The notes: generated from the sequence alone by a model not told the origin. Positions 10,102 through 19,042 are shown, numbered from the stretch's first letter. The stretch is 64,000 bases of DNA from Arthrobacter beigongshangensis (GCF_016820585.1 NZ_JADHDX010000001.1:310001-374000), one strand, 5' to 3'. Made by a program: numbers and translations.

Positions 10102-11514
10102 ATGGTAGTAGGAGATTTTCCAATCGAAGTTGACACACTTGTCGTAGGATCAGGCCCTGGAGGTTATGTCGCTGCAATTCGCGCGGCGCAATTAGGTCAA
10201 AAAGTTACAATCGTTGAAAGAGAAACAATTGGTGGCGTGTGCTTAAATGTTGGATGTATTCCTTCTAAAGCATTGATTTCTGTTGGCCATCGTTATGTAA
10301 GTGCAAAAGGTTCTGATTCAATGGGAATCACGGTATCTGATGTGAAACTTGACTTTTCAAAAGCTCAAGCCTTCAAAGATAGCGTTGTTAAAAAATTGAC
10401 TGGCGGAGTCGAAGGACTTCTAAAAGGTAACAAAGTTGATACAGTTTATGGTGAAGCATATTTCGTAGATAGTAATACAGTTCGTGTTATTACTGAAGAT
10501 GCTGCACAAACATATAAATTTAAAAATGCGATTATCGCAACGGGCGCACGCCCAGTTGAAATCCCAACTTTTAAATATACAAAACGTGTGATCAATTCTA
10601 CGGGTGCTTTGAATTTACAAGAAGTACCTGGTAAACTCGTCGTTATCGGCGGAGGTTATATCGGAACTGAGCTTGGATCTTCATATGCTAACCTTGGTTC
10701 TGAGGTAACAATTATCGAAGGCGGCAATGATATTCTTGCGGGCTTTGAGAAACAAATGACGCAAATTGTTAAAAAAGGCTTGAAAAACAAAGGTGTAGAC
10801 ATCGTTGTTAAAGCTTCTGCAAAAGGCGTTGAAGAAACAGACACTGGTGTTACGGTAACATACGAAGTTGGCGGAGAAGAGAAGAAAGTCGAAGCTGATT
10901 ACGTACTTGTAACAGTAGGTCGTCGTCCAAATACGGATGAAATCGGTCTTGAAGAAATGGGTATTAAATTCCATGATCGCGGTATTATCGAAGTGGATAA
11001 ACAATGCCGTACAAATATTCCGAACATCTATGCAATCGGTGATATCGTACCAGGACCACAGCTTGCGCATAAAGCTTCTTATGAAGCAAAAGTTGCTGCT
11101 GAGGCAATTTCAGGTGAGAAATCTGAAGTTGATTATTTAGCAATTCCGGCTGTATGCTTCACGGATCCAGAACTTGCGACTGTTGGCTTGAATGAGCAAC
11201 AGGCAAAAGACGAAGGATACGAAGTTGTAGCAGGGAAATTCCCGTTTGCAGCGAACGGTCGCGCACTTGCACTAGATGCAACAGAAGGTTTCGTTAAACT
11301 TGTATCACGTAAAGAAGATGGACTTCTTCTAGGCGCACAAATTGTTGGGGAAAATGCTTCAGATATGATTTCTGAGCTTGGCCTTGCAATTGAAGCGGGC
11401 ATGACGCTTGAAGATGTGGCGATGACAATTCACGCACATCCAACATTGGGAGAAATCTCAATGGAAGCGGCAGAAGTTGCATTAGGCAGACCTGTTCATA
11501 TGCTTGTAAAATAA
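10102..11514 (+). CDS. pdhD: Dihydrolipoamide dehydrogenase (E3)
   Basis: This FAD flavoprotein reoxidises dihydrolipoamide and reduces NAD+. The 470-residue product has an FAD Rossmann motif ([10 protein letters not shown], residues 17-26) and the redox disulfide in [10 protein letters not shown] (Cys 47 and 52). The NAD-binding motif is GGGYIGTE, and the catalytic His-Glu pair lies in HAHPTLGE near the C-terminus. It starts 4 bases after pdhC and ends the operon. Confidence 0.97.
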   Translation: MVVGDFPIEVDTLVVGSGPGGYVAAIRAAQLGQKVTIVERETIGGVCLNVGCIPSKALISVGHRYVSAKGSDSMGITVSDVKLDFSKAQAFKDSVVKKLTGGVEGLLKGNKVDTVYGEAYFVDSNTVRVITEDAAQTYKFKNAIIATGARPVEIPTFKYTKRVINSTGALNLQEVPGKLVVIGGGYIGTELGSSYANLGSEVTIIEGGNDILAGFEKQMTQIVKKGLKNKGVDIVVKASAKGVEETDTGVTVTYEVGGEEKKVEADYVLVTVGRRPNTDEIGLEEMGIKFHDRGIIEVDKQCRTNIPNIYAIGDIVPGPQLAHKASYEAKVAAEAISGEKSEVDYLAIPAVCFTDPELATVGLNEQQAKDEGYEVVAGKFPFAANGRALALDATEGFVKLVSRKEDGLLLGAQIVGENASDMISELGLAIEAGMTLEDVAMTIHAHPTLGEISMEAAEVALGRPVHMLVK

Positions 11515-11521
11515 GTTAGCT

Positions 11522-11568
11522 ATAAAACCGTTTACGGATTGCGAAAGCACTCTGTAGACGGTTTTTTA
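11522..11568 (+). terminator. Terminator of the pdh operon
   Basis: AAACCGTTTACGG pairs with CTGTAGACGGTTT around a 14-base loop and is followed by a T-run. Confidence 0.85.
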
Positions 11569-11778
11569 TGTAGATAAAAGGTAGCTGGTGATACTTTTTA
11601 TGGGGAGTTTGCGTGAGGTAGATCAGTTTAGGCCTCGTGTATTCCAGTTAGGCAAATAGGTAGGCGAGTTTCCTGTTTACGTAGTTCAGTTCAGTAAATA
11701 AGTATCGAATTTCAAGTTGTCGATACATTGTTATTTAAAATCATGCTACTATGTCAGTAGTGAAAGGATAGTGGTCTT

Positions 11779-12594
11779 GTGAAAAAAAGATTTTTGTACA
11801 TACTAGTAATGCTGGTTTTATTCATAGTAGCGTGTTCGAATGAACAGAAGGCAGTAACCCCGAATGATGACAACGATGCAAAATTGCCGGATAGTGAAGT
11901 CGTGCCAGAGCCGGAAGAGGAAGAAATTATTGAAGAACAACCTATTGAAGAGGTTATCGAACCACTTTATGCACTGAACGCTGTATGGGCGTTTGAGCCG
12001 ATTAGTGATGCTAATCCTAAAGCGGTACTCTTGACGATTGACGATGCACCCGATAAATATGCGTTGGAAATGGCTAAAACATTGAAGGAACTCGATGCAC
12101 CCGCTATTTTCTTTGTAAACGGTCATTTTATTGATACTGAAGAAGAACAGGCTAGATTGAAGGAGATTTATGAGATGGGCTTTCCGATTGGCAATCATAC
12201 GAAAACACATGCTAATCTTAAACAAATTTCTGAGCAGCAGCAAAAGGAAGAAATCCAGATGGTTAGCGATACAGTTGAGCAAATAACGGGAGAGCGTCCG
12301 AAGTTTTTCCGTGCACCTTATGGCGTCAATAGTGACTTTAGTAAAGCGTTTGTCGAAAATGACGGCATGCTACTGATGAACTGGACGTATGGCTATGATT
12401 GGGAAAAGCAGTATATGGATGCAACTGCATTAGCGGATATTATGGTTAATACAGAGCTGCTCCGTAGCGGCGCAAACCTGCTCATGCATGACCGTGAATG
12501 GACTGCAGATGCATTAAAAGATATCGTCGAAGGGTTACGTACAAAGGGGTATGAATTGATTGACCCGGCGACAATTCAAGGTGTAGAAGACTAA
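11779..12594 (+). CDS. Polysaccharide deacetylase-family lipoprotein
   Basis: The 271-residue product has a lipoprotein signal (FIVAC, Cys at about residue 19) and an acidic Glu/Pro-rich linker, followed by a NodB-homology domain. The metal and catalytic motifs are present: TIDDAP (motif 1), NHTKTH (motif 2) and RAPYG (motif 3). The family deacetylates peptidoglycan or related N-acetylated glycans outside the membrane; the exact substrate is unknown. The GTG start at 11779 follows GAAAGGATAG. It is followed 22 bases later by a flavoprotein gene and may be co-transcribed with it. Confidence 0.85.
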   Translation: MKKRFLYILVMLVLFIVACSNEQKAVTPNDDNDAKLPDSEVVPEPEEEEIIEEQPIEEVIEPLYALNAVWAFEPISDANPKAVLLTIDDAPDKYALEMAKTLKELDAPAIFFVNGHFIDTEEEQARLKEIYEMGFPIGNHTKTHANLKQISEQQQKEEIQMVSDTVEQITGERPKFFRAPYGVNSDFSKAFVENDGMLLMNWTYGYDWEKQYMDATALADIMVNTELLRSGANLLMHDREWTADALKDIVEGLRTKGYELIDPATIQGVED

Positions 12595-12616
12595 TGATGA
12601 TGGGGGGGGTTGAAGA

Positions 12617-13579
12617 ATGGAATGGCAAACGAGAGTAACAAAGCTACTTGGTATTCAGTATCCCATCATTCAAGGGGGATTGGCTTACCTTGCATACGCT
12701 GAACTAGCGACTGCGGTATCAGAGGCAGGTGGACTTGGTCAAATTACGGCGATGAGTTTAGAGTCTCCAGATGCATTACGGGCAGAAATTCGTAAGGTAA
12801 AGGCTAAGACAAATAAACCCTTTGGTGTGAATTTTGCAATTGGGCAGCATGGACGCCCTTACAATCATATGGTGGAAGTCGCGCTGGAAGAAGGTGTTAA
12901 AGTGATGTCGGTGACAGGTGGGAACCCCGCGCCATTTTTCGAACAACTTGCACATACAGACGTTGTAAAGCTTGTACTTGTTGCGGCAAAACGGCAAGCG
13001 CAGAAGGCAGAGGAATTAGGTGCAGACGCTGTTATGGTCGTTGGGCAGGAAGGTGGCGGGCATCTTGGGCGTGATGATATCGGTACAATGGTGCTTGTTC
13101 CACAGGTGGTCGATGCCGTTTCGATTCCGGTCATTGCTTCTGGTGGGATTGGAGATGGCCGTGGCTGGATGGCTGCACATGCGCTCGGTGCAGAAGGTGT
13201 AGAGATGGGAACCCGATTCATCGCGACGAAGGAGTGCGTACACGCCTCCCAGGCATACAAGGATGCACTGTTAACTAGTGGCGAAATGGATACAACGGTC
13301 ATTAAACGAACGCTAGGTGCTCCTGCACGTGCATTAACCGGTGTGTGGACGGAAAAAGTTATCGGGTTGGAAGCGAAGCAAGCGGATTACGAAGCATTAA
13401 AGGACTTTATTAGCGGAGCGGCGAATCGGCGCTTTATACATGATGGTGATATCGACAATGGTTTTGGCTGGGCAGGACAAGTGACGGGGCTTATCCAGGA
13501 TGTTCCGACTGTAGAAGAACTTTTTGATCGAATGGTTAAGGAAGCTGAGGCGATTCGGTCTGGGTGGAATTTTGGGTAA
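12617..13579 (+). CDS. Nitronate monooxygenase-like FMN flavoprotein
   Basis: The 320-residue TIM-barrel protein belongs to the 2-nitropropane dioxygenase/FabK superfamily. Signatures include PIIQGGLAYLA at the N-terminus, VVGQEGGGHLG in the active-site region and PVIASGGIGDG for phosphate/FMN binding. The family oxidises alkyl nitronates; FabK enoyl-ACP reductases are close relatives, so the substrate is uncertain. A GGGGGGGG run at 12602-12609 precedes the ATG as ribosome-binding site. yktA follows 18 bases downstream. Confidence 0.85.
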   Translation: MEWQTRVTKLLGIQYPIIQGGLAYLAYAELATAVSEAGGLGQITAMSLESPDALRAEIRKVKAKTNKPFGVNFAIGQHGRPYNHMVEVALEEGVKVMSVTGGNPAPFFEQLAHTDVVKLVLVAAKRQAQKAEELGADAVMVVGQEGGGHLGRDDIGTMVLVPQVVDAVSIPVIASGGIGDGRGWMAAHALGAEGVEMGTRFIATKECVHASQAYKDALLTSGEMDTTVIKRTLGAPARALTGVWTEKVIGLEAKQADYEALKDFISGAANRRFIHDGDIDNGFGWAGQVTGLIQDVPTVEELFDRMVKEAEAIRSGWNFG

Positions 13580-13597
13580 TGAAGGGAGTATTGACGA

Positions 13598-13876
13598 ATG
13601 GATTATAATTATCCAATAAGGCACGATTGGTCAACTGCGGAAATGATTACAGTTGTGGCGTTTTTTGAGGCAGTAGAAAAAGCTTATGAAACAGGCATTG
13701 TGAAGGAACAGCTAATGGATGCTTATCGCGGATTTAAAAAAGTGGTCCCTTCTATGGCGGAAGAAAAGACGTTGGATAAGGAGTTTGAAGAAGCGAGCGG
13801 ATATGTTAGCTTCCGTGTCGTGAAGGCAGCTAAAGGGGCCTTGGACGGTGAAATGATAAGAGGAGCGCGGCGCTAA
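13598..13876 (+). CDS. yktA: UPF0223 family protein YktA
   Basis: This is a 92-residue soluble helical protein beginning MDYNYPIRHDWST, characteristic of the UPF0223 family (YktA in B. subtilis). Its function is unknown. It has AGGGAG upstream and its stop codon lies inside the loop of a strong terminator, so it ends the unit begun by the deacetylase or the flavoprotein gene. Confidence 0.9.
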   Translation: MDYNYPIRHDWSTAEMITVVAFFEAVEKAYETGIVKEQLMDAYRGFKKVVPSMAEEKTLDKEFEEASGYVSFRVVKAAKGALDGEMIRGARR

Positions 13877-13900
13877 GCCACACTCCTCTTATCATTTTTT
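13853..13900 (+). terminator. Terminator after yktA
   Basis: ATGATAAGAGGAG (13853-13865) pairs perfectly with 13883-13895 and is followed by a T-run. The left arm lies within the last codons of yktA. Confidence 0.9.
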
Positions 13901-13905
13901 CTTTT

Positions 13906-14162
13906 AACTTGATTCAGCAAATTCTTTTGTATTGAAAGCAAAGCGTCAGCTACAGAAGTCCCCCACTTCTATAGGGGAGAAATTAGCTCCATTTCTGCTT
14001 AGTGGTGGGATGAATGCCAGAAAAGCAATTCAATCAGAGGGAGTTCAAACTGCCTGCTGATTCAAGTTAAGCCTCCGGCGGATGTTAGGGATTTTGAGGG
14101 GAGTTAATTGTGCTGTGCACAATTCAAAATCCCAACGCAATTACGCCGAGGCGTAATTGATA
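13906..14162 (+). repeat. Long-form modular hairpin repeat (copy c) with nested insert
   Basis: The H1 arms (AACTTGATTCAGC at 13906 and GCTGATTCAAGTT ending at 14068) are split by a nested segment of about 125 bases. The box GCCTCCGGCGGATG follows. H2 spans 14088-14133 (GGGATTTTGA...TCAAAATCCC enclosing AATTGTGC/GCACAATT). H3 is CAATTACGCC/GGCGTAATTG (14138-14159). The element ends 4-5 bases before the stop codon of yktB, which is on the opposite strand. It also covers the whole gap between yktA and yktB. Confidence 0.85.
13935..14050 (+). mobile_element. Candidate IS200/IS605-type right-end remnant nested in repeat copy c
   Basis: The segment contains GAAGTCCCCCACTTC, then TAGGGGAG, then TTAGTGGTGGGATGAATGCC. 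Such GTCCCCCACTTCT ... AGTGGTGGG pairs are typical, as I recall them, of the right ends of IS200/IS605 elements that encode TnpB and its guide (omega) RNA. No transposase or tnpB reading frame is present, so this would be a solo end or remnant. The call rests on recognition only. Confidence 0.5.
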
Positions 14163-14165
14163 AAA

Positions 14166-14795
14166 TTATTTTCTTCCGATAACAATATCATAGATAGGAA
14201 GAAGATAATCGAACGTTTCCTCGGCAAAAGCCATAAACTGATCTGACGACATATCCGCCGCTTCTTCGCGTGATAGATGTCTTCCGACGAGGAATTCTGC
14301 TTTTTTGACGGTTTGTAGTCGCTCTAGTAGCCCTTGTAGGCCCGCTGATCCCGTTGCATCAATACTGACCACATCAGGCTTCATATGATCACCAGAGACG
14401 ATATAACCCGCTGGCAACGAGGTCAAACTAGTAAGTTGGCCACTAAGACGTTCTGCAATTCCTTTTTTATCAGGATTTTCATAAATGACCGCTAAAATAA
14501 TAAAAAGATGTGTTCCCCATAAGCCAATTTGAAAATGAGGTAAAGCCTTATAACCGCGTTTAGCGGGTGCAAATGCTACCCAGCTATCCTTCGGCGGATT
14601 GACGGTCCTTCTAGCGTGTCTGGCGACATGTGGAAAAAACTCGTCTGTTCCATGGGCAGAAAGGCGATCTGCAAAATGCCTGCCAAGTGTATTAAATTTA
14701 GGTTGGATTCTATTTTGTAGAGCATCCATTCTTTTTTCCAATCCCTCAATTAAAAATACATCAAAATCATCTTTTAGCCAAAAATGGTTGCCCAA
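14166..14795 (-). CDS. yktB: UPF0637 family protein YktB
   Basis: The 209-residue soluble protein matches YktB/DUF1054 (for example FAPAKRGYKALPHFQIGLWG). Its function is unknown. The ribosome-binding site TGGGAGGGAA lies 5 bases before the ATG. The gene is bracketed by two modular repeat copies in inverted orientation (c downstream, d upstream), both with their H3 ends facing the gene. Confidence 0.9.
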   Translation of the reverse strand: MGNHFWLKDDFDVFLIEGLEKRMDALQNRIQPKFNTLGRHFADRLSAHGTDEFFPHVARHARRTVNPPKDSWVAFAPAKRGYKALPHFQIGLWGTHLFIILAVIYENPDKKGIAERLSGQLTSLTSLPAGYIVSGDHMKPDVVSIDATGSAGLQGLLERLQTVKKAEFLVGRHLSREEAADMSSDQFMAFAEETFDYLLPIYDIVIGRK

Positions 14796-14810
14796 TCTGA
14801 TTCCCTCCCA

Positions 14811-15003
14811 ATCAATTGCACCTCGGTGTGACTGCGTCGGGATTTTGAAATGTGCCGGAGACTTACACGTGATAGGTCATGCAACCGTTTTAGGTTGTCG
14901 CACTTTTAGACTGCCGATCCTGTATCCTTTCAAAATCTCTAACATCCGCCGGAGGCGTAACTTGAAGCAGCAGGGAATTTGAATACCTTGCTGGTTCAAG
15001 TTA
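14811..15003 (-). repeat. Long-form modular hairpin repeat with extended core (copy d)
   Basis: In minus-strand orientation the order is as follows. H1 is AACTTGAACCAGC paired with GCTGCTTCAAGTT, and the box is GCCTCCGGCGGATGT. A long H2 is bounded by GATTTTGA and TCAAAATC and contains a core starting GGCAGTCTAAA. H3 is a degenerate CAGTCACACC/GGTGCAATTG. H3 ends directly at the yktB ribosome-binding site (14801-14810). The remaining bases to the next gene (15004-15142) show no other feature I can support. Confidence 0.75.
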
Positions 15004-15142
15004 CATATTCACGTTTATCTTAACAGAAAACGGGGAACAATCTATATAACAAGGCTTATAACTAAAGCAAAGCCGAAATGTAGCATATTGTAAGTGTAAC
15101 TAATTGAAAATTTGGACTACATTCAAAAAAGGGGTGTTCATT

Positions 15143-15340
15143 ATGAAACAGGTTGTCCACGTCATTCGAAAAGCAGATGTAGAGAGAGAGTATGTTAAGT
15201 TACTTAATCTTGAATTGGATTATGAATTGGCAACATTATTTGATGCTTTAGAAGAAAATGATGCTAAGCAGAAAATGAAAAGTAAGCATAGGCTCATGGA
15301 AATTCATCATGAGTTGGAGATACTAAATGGTTTCGTTTAA
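15143..15340 (+). CDS. Small conserved protein, YkzI-like by position
   Basis: The 65-residue soluble, highly charged helical protein starts MKQVVHVIRKADVEREYV. The ATG at 15143 follows AAAGGGGTG; an ATG at 15104 lacks a good ribosome-binding site. B. subtilis has the small gene ykzI in the same place between yktB and yktC, so the likeness is positional and by size. Its function is unknown. It has its own terminator. Confidence 0.7.
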   Translation: MKQVVHVIRKADVEREYVKLLNLELDYELATLFDALEENDAKQKMKSKHRLMEIHHELEILNGFV

Positions 15341-15360
15341 TTATCATTTGTTAAACCAAG

Positions 15361-15417
15361 AAGATACCCCGTCACCTCTTCGAAAACGAAGAATGTGTAA
15401 TGGGGTGTCTTTTTCGT
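15361..15417 (+). terminator. Terminator after the ykzI-like gene
   Basis: GATACCCC pairs with GGGGTGTC, with an inner CTTCG/CGAAG hairpin, followed by TTTTTC. Confidence 0.75.
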
Positions 15418-15427
15418 TATACTAGAT

Positions 15428-15566
15428 ATCAATTACGCCTCGGCGTAATTGCGTCCGGATTTTTTTCGAGCGGGCTCGAAAAGCTTCCTTAAAAAATCCG
15501 TGACATCCGCCGGAGGCTTTATCTTCCTTCATCGCCCTAACTGTAGGGACGCTGAAGGAAGATAAA
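15428..15566 (-). repeat. Long-form modular hairpin repeat (copy e)
   Basis: On the plus strand the order is H3 (CAATTACGCC/GGCGTAATTG, 15430-15451), then H2 (15457-15499, GGATTTTTT...AAAAATCC enclosing TTCGAGC/GCTCGAA). The box ACATCCGCCGGAGGC comes next. H1 (15518-15566) is TTTATCTTCCTTCA paired with TGAAGGAAGATAAA around an inner CCCTA/TAGGG. H2 matches the copy b type and not the copy c/i type. It lies between the ykzI-like terminator and the inositol monophosphatase gene. Confidence 0.85.
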
Positions 15567-15595
15567 ATAGAGATGAGAGTAGGGGAGATTACGCC

Positions 15596-16390
15596 ATGAA
15601 CTGGGACAATATTGATCGATATGCTAAATCATTAATAAAAGAGGCAGGTCATAAAATACGAAATTCTTTTTTTACACAGATTAACATTGACTCAAAAGCA
15701 GATGCCAATGACCTGGTGACGAATATCGATCGGGAAATTGAACAGTTTTTCATTAGTAGGATTAAGCGTGACTTTCCAGACCATAAAATAGTGGGGGAGG
15801 AAGGGTTCGGAGACAAAGTTGAAGTGTTAGATGGCGTCATCTGGATGCTAGATCCAATTGATGGGACGATGAATTTTGTCCATCAAAAACGCAATTTTGC
15901 TGTTTCGCTCGGTATATATATAGATGGTATCGGTATGCTCGGTTACATTTATGATGTGATGCGCGATGATTTTTATAGTGCTGCAAAAGGTAAGGGGGCC
16001 TATTTAAATGACGAACGGCTGCCACAGCTAGAAATAACGCCTTTGGAGCAGGCAGTTATCGGCATTAGTGCAAGCTGGATAGCTCCAAATCGCTATGCTG
16101 ACCATGAAAAAATGATAGAACTCGTCCGACACTGTAGAGGAACAAGGTCCTATGGCTCCGCAGCAATTGAAATGGCATATGTAGCCTCCGGTAGAATCGA
16201 TGCCTATATTTCAATGCGGTTATCGCCTTGGGATATTGCAGGGGGTATGGTCATCGCGCAGGAAGTCGGCGCAGTGACGACTAATATGAAAGGCGAAGCA
16301 CCTCATTTACTTGGGCAAGAGACATTCGTTGTCGCGAGGCCAGGATTACATGAGGAGATGCTGACCAATTATATTCATTTGAAAGATTAA
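15596..16390 (+). CDS. suhB: Inositol monophosphatase family protein (YktC/SuhB)
   Basis: This is a Mg2+-dependent phosphatase of the IMPase/FBPase/CysQ superfamily. The 264-residue product has the metal-binding motifs GEEG (about 67-70), DPIDGTMNF (Asp 86 and 89) and, near the C-terminus, WDIAGG. Likely substrates are inositol monophosphate, other sugar phosphates or NADP; these cannot be separated from sequence. It corresponds to B. subtilis YktC by position. AGGGGAG precedes the ATG. Confidence 0.92.
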   Translation: MNWDNIDRYAKSLIKEAGHKIRNSFFTQINIDSKADANDLVTNIDREIEQFFISRIKRDFPDHKIVGEEGFGDKVEVLDGVIWMLDPIDGTMNFVHQKRNFAVSLGIYIDGIGMLGYIYDVMRDDFYSAAKGKGAYLNDERLPQLEITPLEQAVIGISASWIAPNRYADHEKMIELVRHCRGTRSYGSAAIEMAYVASGRIDAYISMRLSPWDIAGGMVIAQEVGAVTTNMKGEAPHLLGQETFVVARPGLHEEMLTNYIHLKD

Positions 16391-16424
16391 AAAAGAACTT
16401 TTCCAAGTTGTAAAACTGGAAAGT
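16388..16424 (-). terminator. Terminator of ylaF (minus strand)
   Basis: On the minus strand ACTTTCCA pairs with TGGAAAAGT (one bulged base), with an inner GTT/AAC pairing, followed by TTCTTTTTT. Confidence 0.65.
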
Positions 16425-16441
16425 CCTTATTTGCAAGAAAT

Positions 16442-16627
16442 TTAAAGAGTCCCTTGCTCGCGCATTCTTTTTTTTGTTTTGAAACCATTACCCATAATAA
16501 GGATAAGTGCGAGGATGGCAAGTAGTGCAATAGGTGTACTGCGCATAGCAACTGCGATACCAATTGCGGACATAGAAGCAACGGCAGCAATGGAATAAAA
16601 TACGAAAATCCATTTGATGTTTTTCAA
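16442..16627 (-). CDS. ylaF: Small membrane protein YlaF (DUF5325)
   Basis: The 61-residue protein has two predicted membrane helices (from FVFYSIAAVASMSAIGIAVA and from ALLAILALILIMG) and a basic C-terminus. It sits upstream of, and divergent from, typA, exactly as ylaF does in B. subtilis. The TTG start at 16627 follows AGAGGGA. Its function is unknown. Confidence 0.8.
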   Translation of the reverse strand: MKNIKWIFVFYSIAAVASMSAIGIAVAMRSTPIALLAILALILIMGNGFKTKKRMREQGTL

Positions 16628-16656
16628 AAAAATCCCTCTATCCGTTTAAAATGTTT

Positions 16657-16684
16657 TTGTTATTGTGTCATCATGTGTTATGAT
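16657..16684 (+). promoter_or_regulatory. Predicted promoter of typA
   Basis: TTGTTA (16657-16662) and TATGAT (16679-16684) are spaced by 16 bases, about 40 bases before the typA start. Confidence 0.5.
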
Positions 16685-16726
16685 AACACAGTTAATCACC
16701 TGAAAAAAGAATAATGGAGTGAAATC

Positions 16727-18556
16727 ATGACTAAAACACGCAATGATTTACGTAACATAGCAATTATCGCCCACGTCGATCACGGAAAAACGACGCTTGT
16801 CGATCAACTATTGAAACAATCGGGTATCTTCCGTTCAAACGAACAAGTAGAAGACCGTGCCATGGACTCGAATGAAATTGAACGTGAACGCGGGATTACG
16901 ATCCTTGCAAAGAATACAGCGATTGAATATAAAGATACAAAAATCAACATTTTGGATACACCAGGTCACGCTGACTTCGGTGGTGAAGTAGAACGTATTC
17001 TAAAAATGGTTGACGGCGTTATTCTTGTTGTCGATTCGTACGAAGGCTGTATGCCACAAACGCGTTTTGTTCTTAAAAAAGCGCTTGAAGAAAATATTAA
17101 ACCAATCGTCGTCGTCAATAAAATCGACCGTGAATTTGCACGTCCAGAAGAAGTAGTCGATGAAGTTCTAGAGTTGTTCATCGAGCTTGATGCCAATGAC
17201 GACCAATTGGACTTCCCTGTTGTCTATGCATCTGGATTTAACGGAACAGCGAGCTTATCTCCGGATCCAGCTTCACAAGAAGACACACTACGTGACCTTT
17301 ATGATGCAATCATTGAGCATGTTCCAGCGCCAGTGGATAACAGTGAAGAGCCATTACAATTCCAAGTATCACTTTTAGACTACAGTGACTATGTTGGACG
17401 TATTGGTATTGGACGCGTTTTCCGCGGTACGATGAGGGTTGGCCAGCAGGTTTCTGTGTTGAAGCGTGATGGTTCTGTGAAGAACTTCCGTGTAACAAAA
17501 ATGTCAGGGTTCCTTGGTTTAAAAAGAGTGGACATCGAAGAAGCTAAAGCGGGCGATTTGATCGCGGTATCTGGTATGGAAAATATCGACGTTGGTGAAA
17601 CGATTTGCCCTGTAGATCATCCAGAGGCACTTCCTGAGCTATTCATCGATGAACCTACACTTCAAATGACATTCCTAGTAAATAACAGTCCGTTTGCTGG
17701 AAAAGAAGGTAAATGGGTCACTTCTAGAAAAATTGAAGAACGTCTTGAGTCGCAATTACAAACTGACGTATCACTTCGTGTAGATCCAACAGATTCGCCA
17801 GATGCGTGGACAGTTTCAGGTCGCGGTGAGCTTCACTTGTCAATTTTGATTGAAAACATGCGTCGTGAAGGATTCGAGCTACAAGTTTCGAAACCATCTG
17901 TTATCGTAAAAGAAATCGACGGTATTCGTTCAGAGCCAGTTGAGCGTGTGCAAATCGATATTCCAGAAGAGCATACAGGTTCAATCATCGAATCAATGGG
18001 TGAGCGTAAAGGTGAAATGATCGATATGGTTAACAATGGTAACGGTCAGGTCCGTCTTACTTTCAATGTGCCAGCTCGTGGATTGATTGGTTATTCAACT
18101 GAATTCCTAACATTGACAAGAGGGTACGGTATTTTGAATCACACATTCGATTCTTACCAACCGATGGCAAAAGGAAAAGTTGGAGGTCGTAGAAATGGTG
18201 TTCTCGTATCTATGGAGAATGGAACGGCTACGCCTTACAGTATTATGCAGCTAGAAGACCGTGGTACGATGTTTGTTGCTGCTGGAACTGATATCTATGC
18301 AGGAATGATTGTCGGCGAAAACACACGTGAAAGCGATTTGACAATCAACCTAACAAAAGCTAAACAAGCGACAAACGTTCGTTCAGCAACGAAAGATCAA
18401 ACAGTGACGACGAAAAAACCACGTCTTATGTCACTTGAAGAAGCGTTACAATACTTGGATGATGATGAGTATTGCGAAATAACGCCGGTTTCAATTCGAC
18501 TACGCAAAAAAATTCTTGATAAAAACGAGCGCGAGCGCATTCAGAAAAAGAAATAA
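16727..18556 (+). CDS. typA: Ribosome-associated GTPase TypA/BipA
   Basis: This translation-factor-type GTPase binds the ribosome and supports growth at low temperature and under stress, with a role in 50S assembly. The 609-residue product has the G1 motif AHVDHGKTT near residue 16, DTPGHADF (G3) and NKIDRE (G4). EF-G-like domains follow, with the BipA-specific C-terminal domain at the end (RGLIGYSTEFLTLTRG). The ATG follows ATGGAGTG. It is B. subtilis ylaG by position. Confidence 0.98.
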   Translation: MTKTRNDLRNIAIIAHVDHGKTTLVDQLLKQSGIFRSNEQVEDRAMDSNEIERERGITILAKNTAIEYKDTKINILDTPGHADFGGEVERILKMVDGVILVVDSYEGCMPQTRFVLKKALEENIKPIVVVNKIDREFARPEEVVDEVLELFIELDANDDQLDFPVVYASGFNGTASLSPDPASQEDTLRDLYDAIIEHVPAPVDNSEEPLQFQVSLLDYSDYVGRIGIGRVFRGTMRVGQQVSVLKRDGSVKNFRVTKMSGFLGLKRVDIEEAKAGDLIAVSGMENIDVGETICPVDHPEALPELFIDEPTLQMTFLVNNSPFAGKEGKWVTSRKIEERLESQLQTDVSLRVDPTDSPDAWTVSGRGELHLSILIENMRREGFELQVSKPSVIVKEIDGIRSEPVERVQIDIPEEHTGSIIESMGERKGEMIDMVNNGNGQVRLTFNVPARGLIGYSTEFLTLTRGYGILNHTFDSYQPMAKGKVGGRRNGVLVSMENGTATPYSIMQLEDRGTMFVAAGTDIYAGMIVGENTRESDLTINLTKAKQATNVRSATKDQTVTTKKPRLMSLEEALQYLDDDEYCEITPVSIRLRKKILDKNERERIQKKK

Positions 18557-18648
18557 TAGGAATAACAAAACGAAGCTTGGTGCCTCTTGCAGGCACTGAG
18601 CTCGATTAGTATAGTTGAGAGAATGCATTTTTGAAGGGACTGTGGTGA

Positions 18649-18975
18649 ATGAGTGATGCAGATGTACTGGACGCTATGTCAGGTATTGCAAGATTAGTTT
18701 ATGAAGTGGTGCCTACCTACAAAGTTGCTGGCTACGTGCTTTTAGCCCTTGTCTTTCTTATGTCAGCAATTGTTTATAAACTCGGATTCGCTAAGAAACT
18801 ACCACTTAGACAAAATATAATTATTTATATATTTTTGTTCTTAGGTTGTATTGTCTTAACGTTTCTAGCATTTTTCCTCCCAATTATGGAAGGGCTTATC
18901 GTGGCGGCTTTGATCTTAATCATCTATCGAGTGCGCAGAATGAATGAGCATAAAAAAGAAGACCCAGTTGCTTAA
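18649..18975 (+). CDS. ylaH: YlaH-like membrane protein
   Basis: The 108-residue protein has three predicted membrane helices (starting near VAGYVLLALVFLMS, IIIYIFLFLGCIVL and EGLIVAALILII) and a charged C-terminal tail. It occupies the ylaH position after typA. Its function is unknown. The left arm of its terminator overlaps its final codons. Confidence 0.8.
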   Translation: MSDADVLDAMSGIARLVYEVVPTYKVAGYVLLALVFLMSAIVYKLGFAKKLPLRQNIIIYIFLFLGCIVLTFLAFFLPIMEGLIVAALILIIYRVRRMNEHKKEDPVA

Positions 18976-18996
18976 TCGCAGCGGGGTCTTCTTTCT
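18953..18996. terminator. Bidirectional terminator between ylaH and ylaI
   Basis: AAAGAAGACCC pairs perfectly with GGGTCTTCTTT around an inner GTTGC/GCAGC pairing. The T-run is better on the minus strand, for ylaL-ylaI. Confidence 0.75.
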
Positions 18997-19042
18997 ATCC
19001 ATTTAACCCCATTCAAAATTCATGACATCTGCCTGAATCTAG

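Noticed and set aside
11818-12282. 154-codon minus-strand frame opposite the polysaccharide deacetylase gene
   Set aside because: The opposite strand has all NodB motifs; this frame has no recognisable domain.
13935-14050. Intact insertion sequence or CRISPR-like repeat
   Set aside because: There is no transposase frame and no regularly spaced repeats; only an end-like sequence is present.
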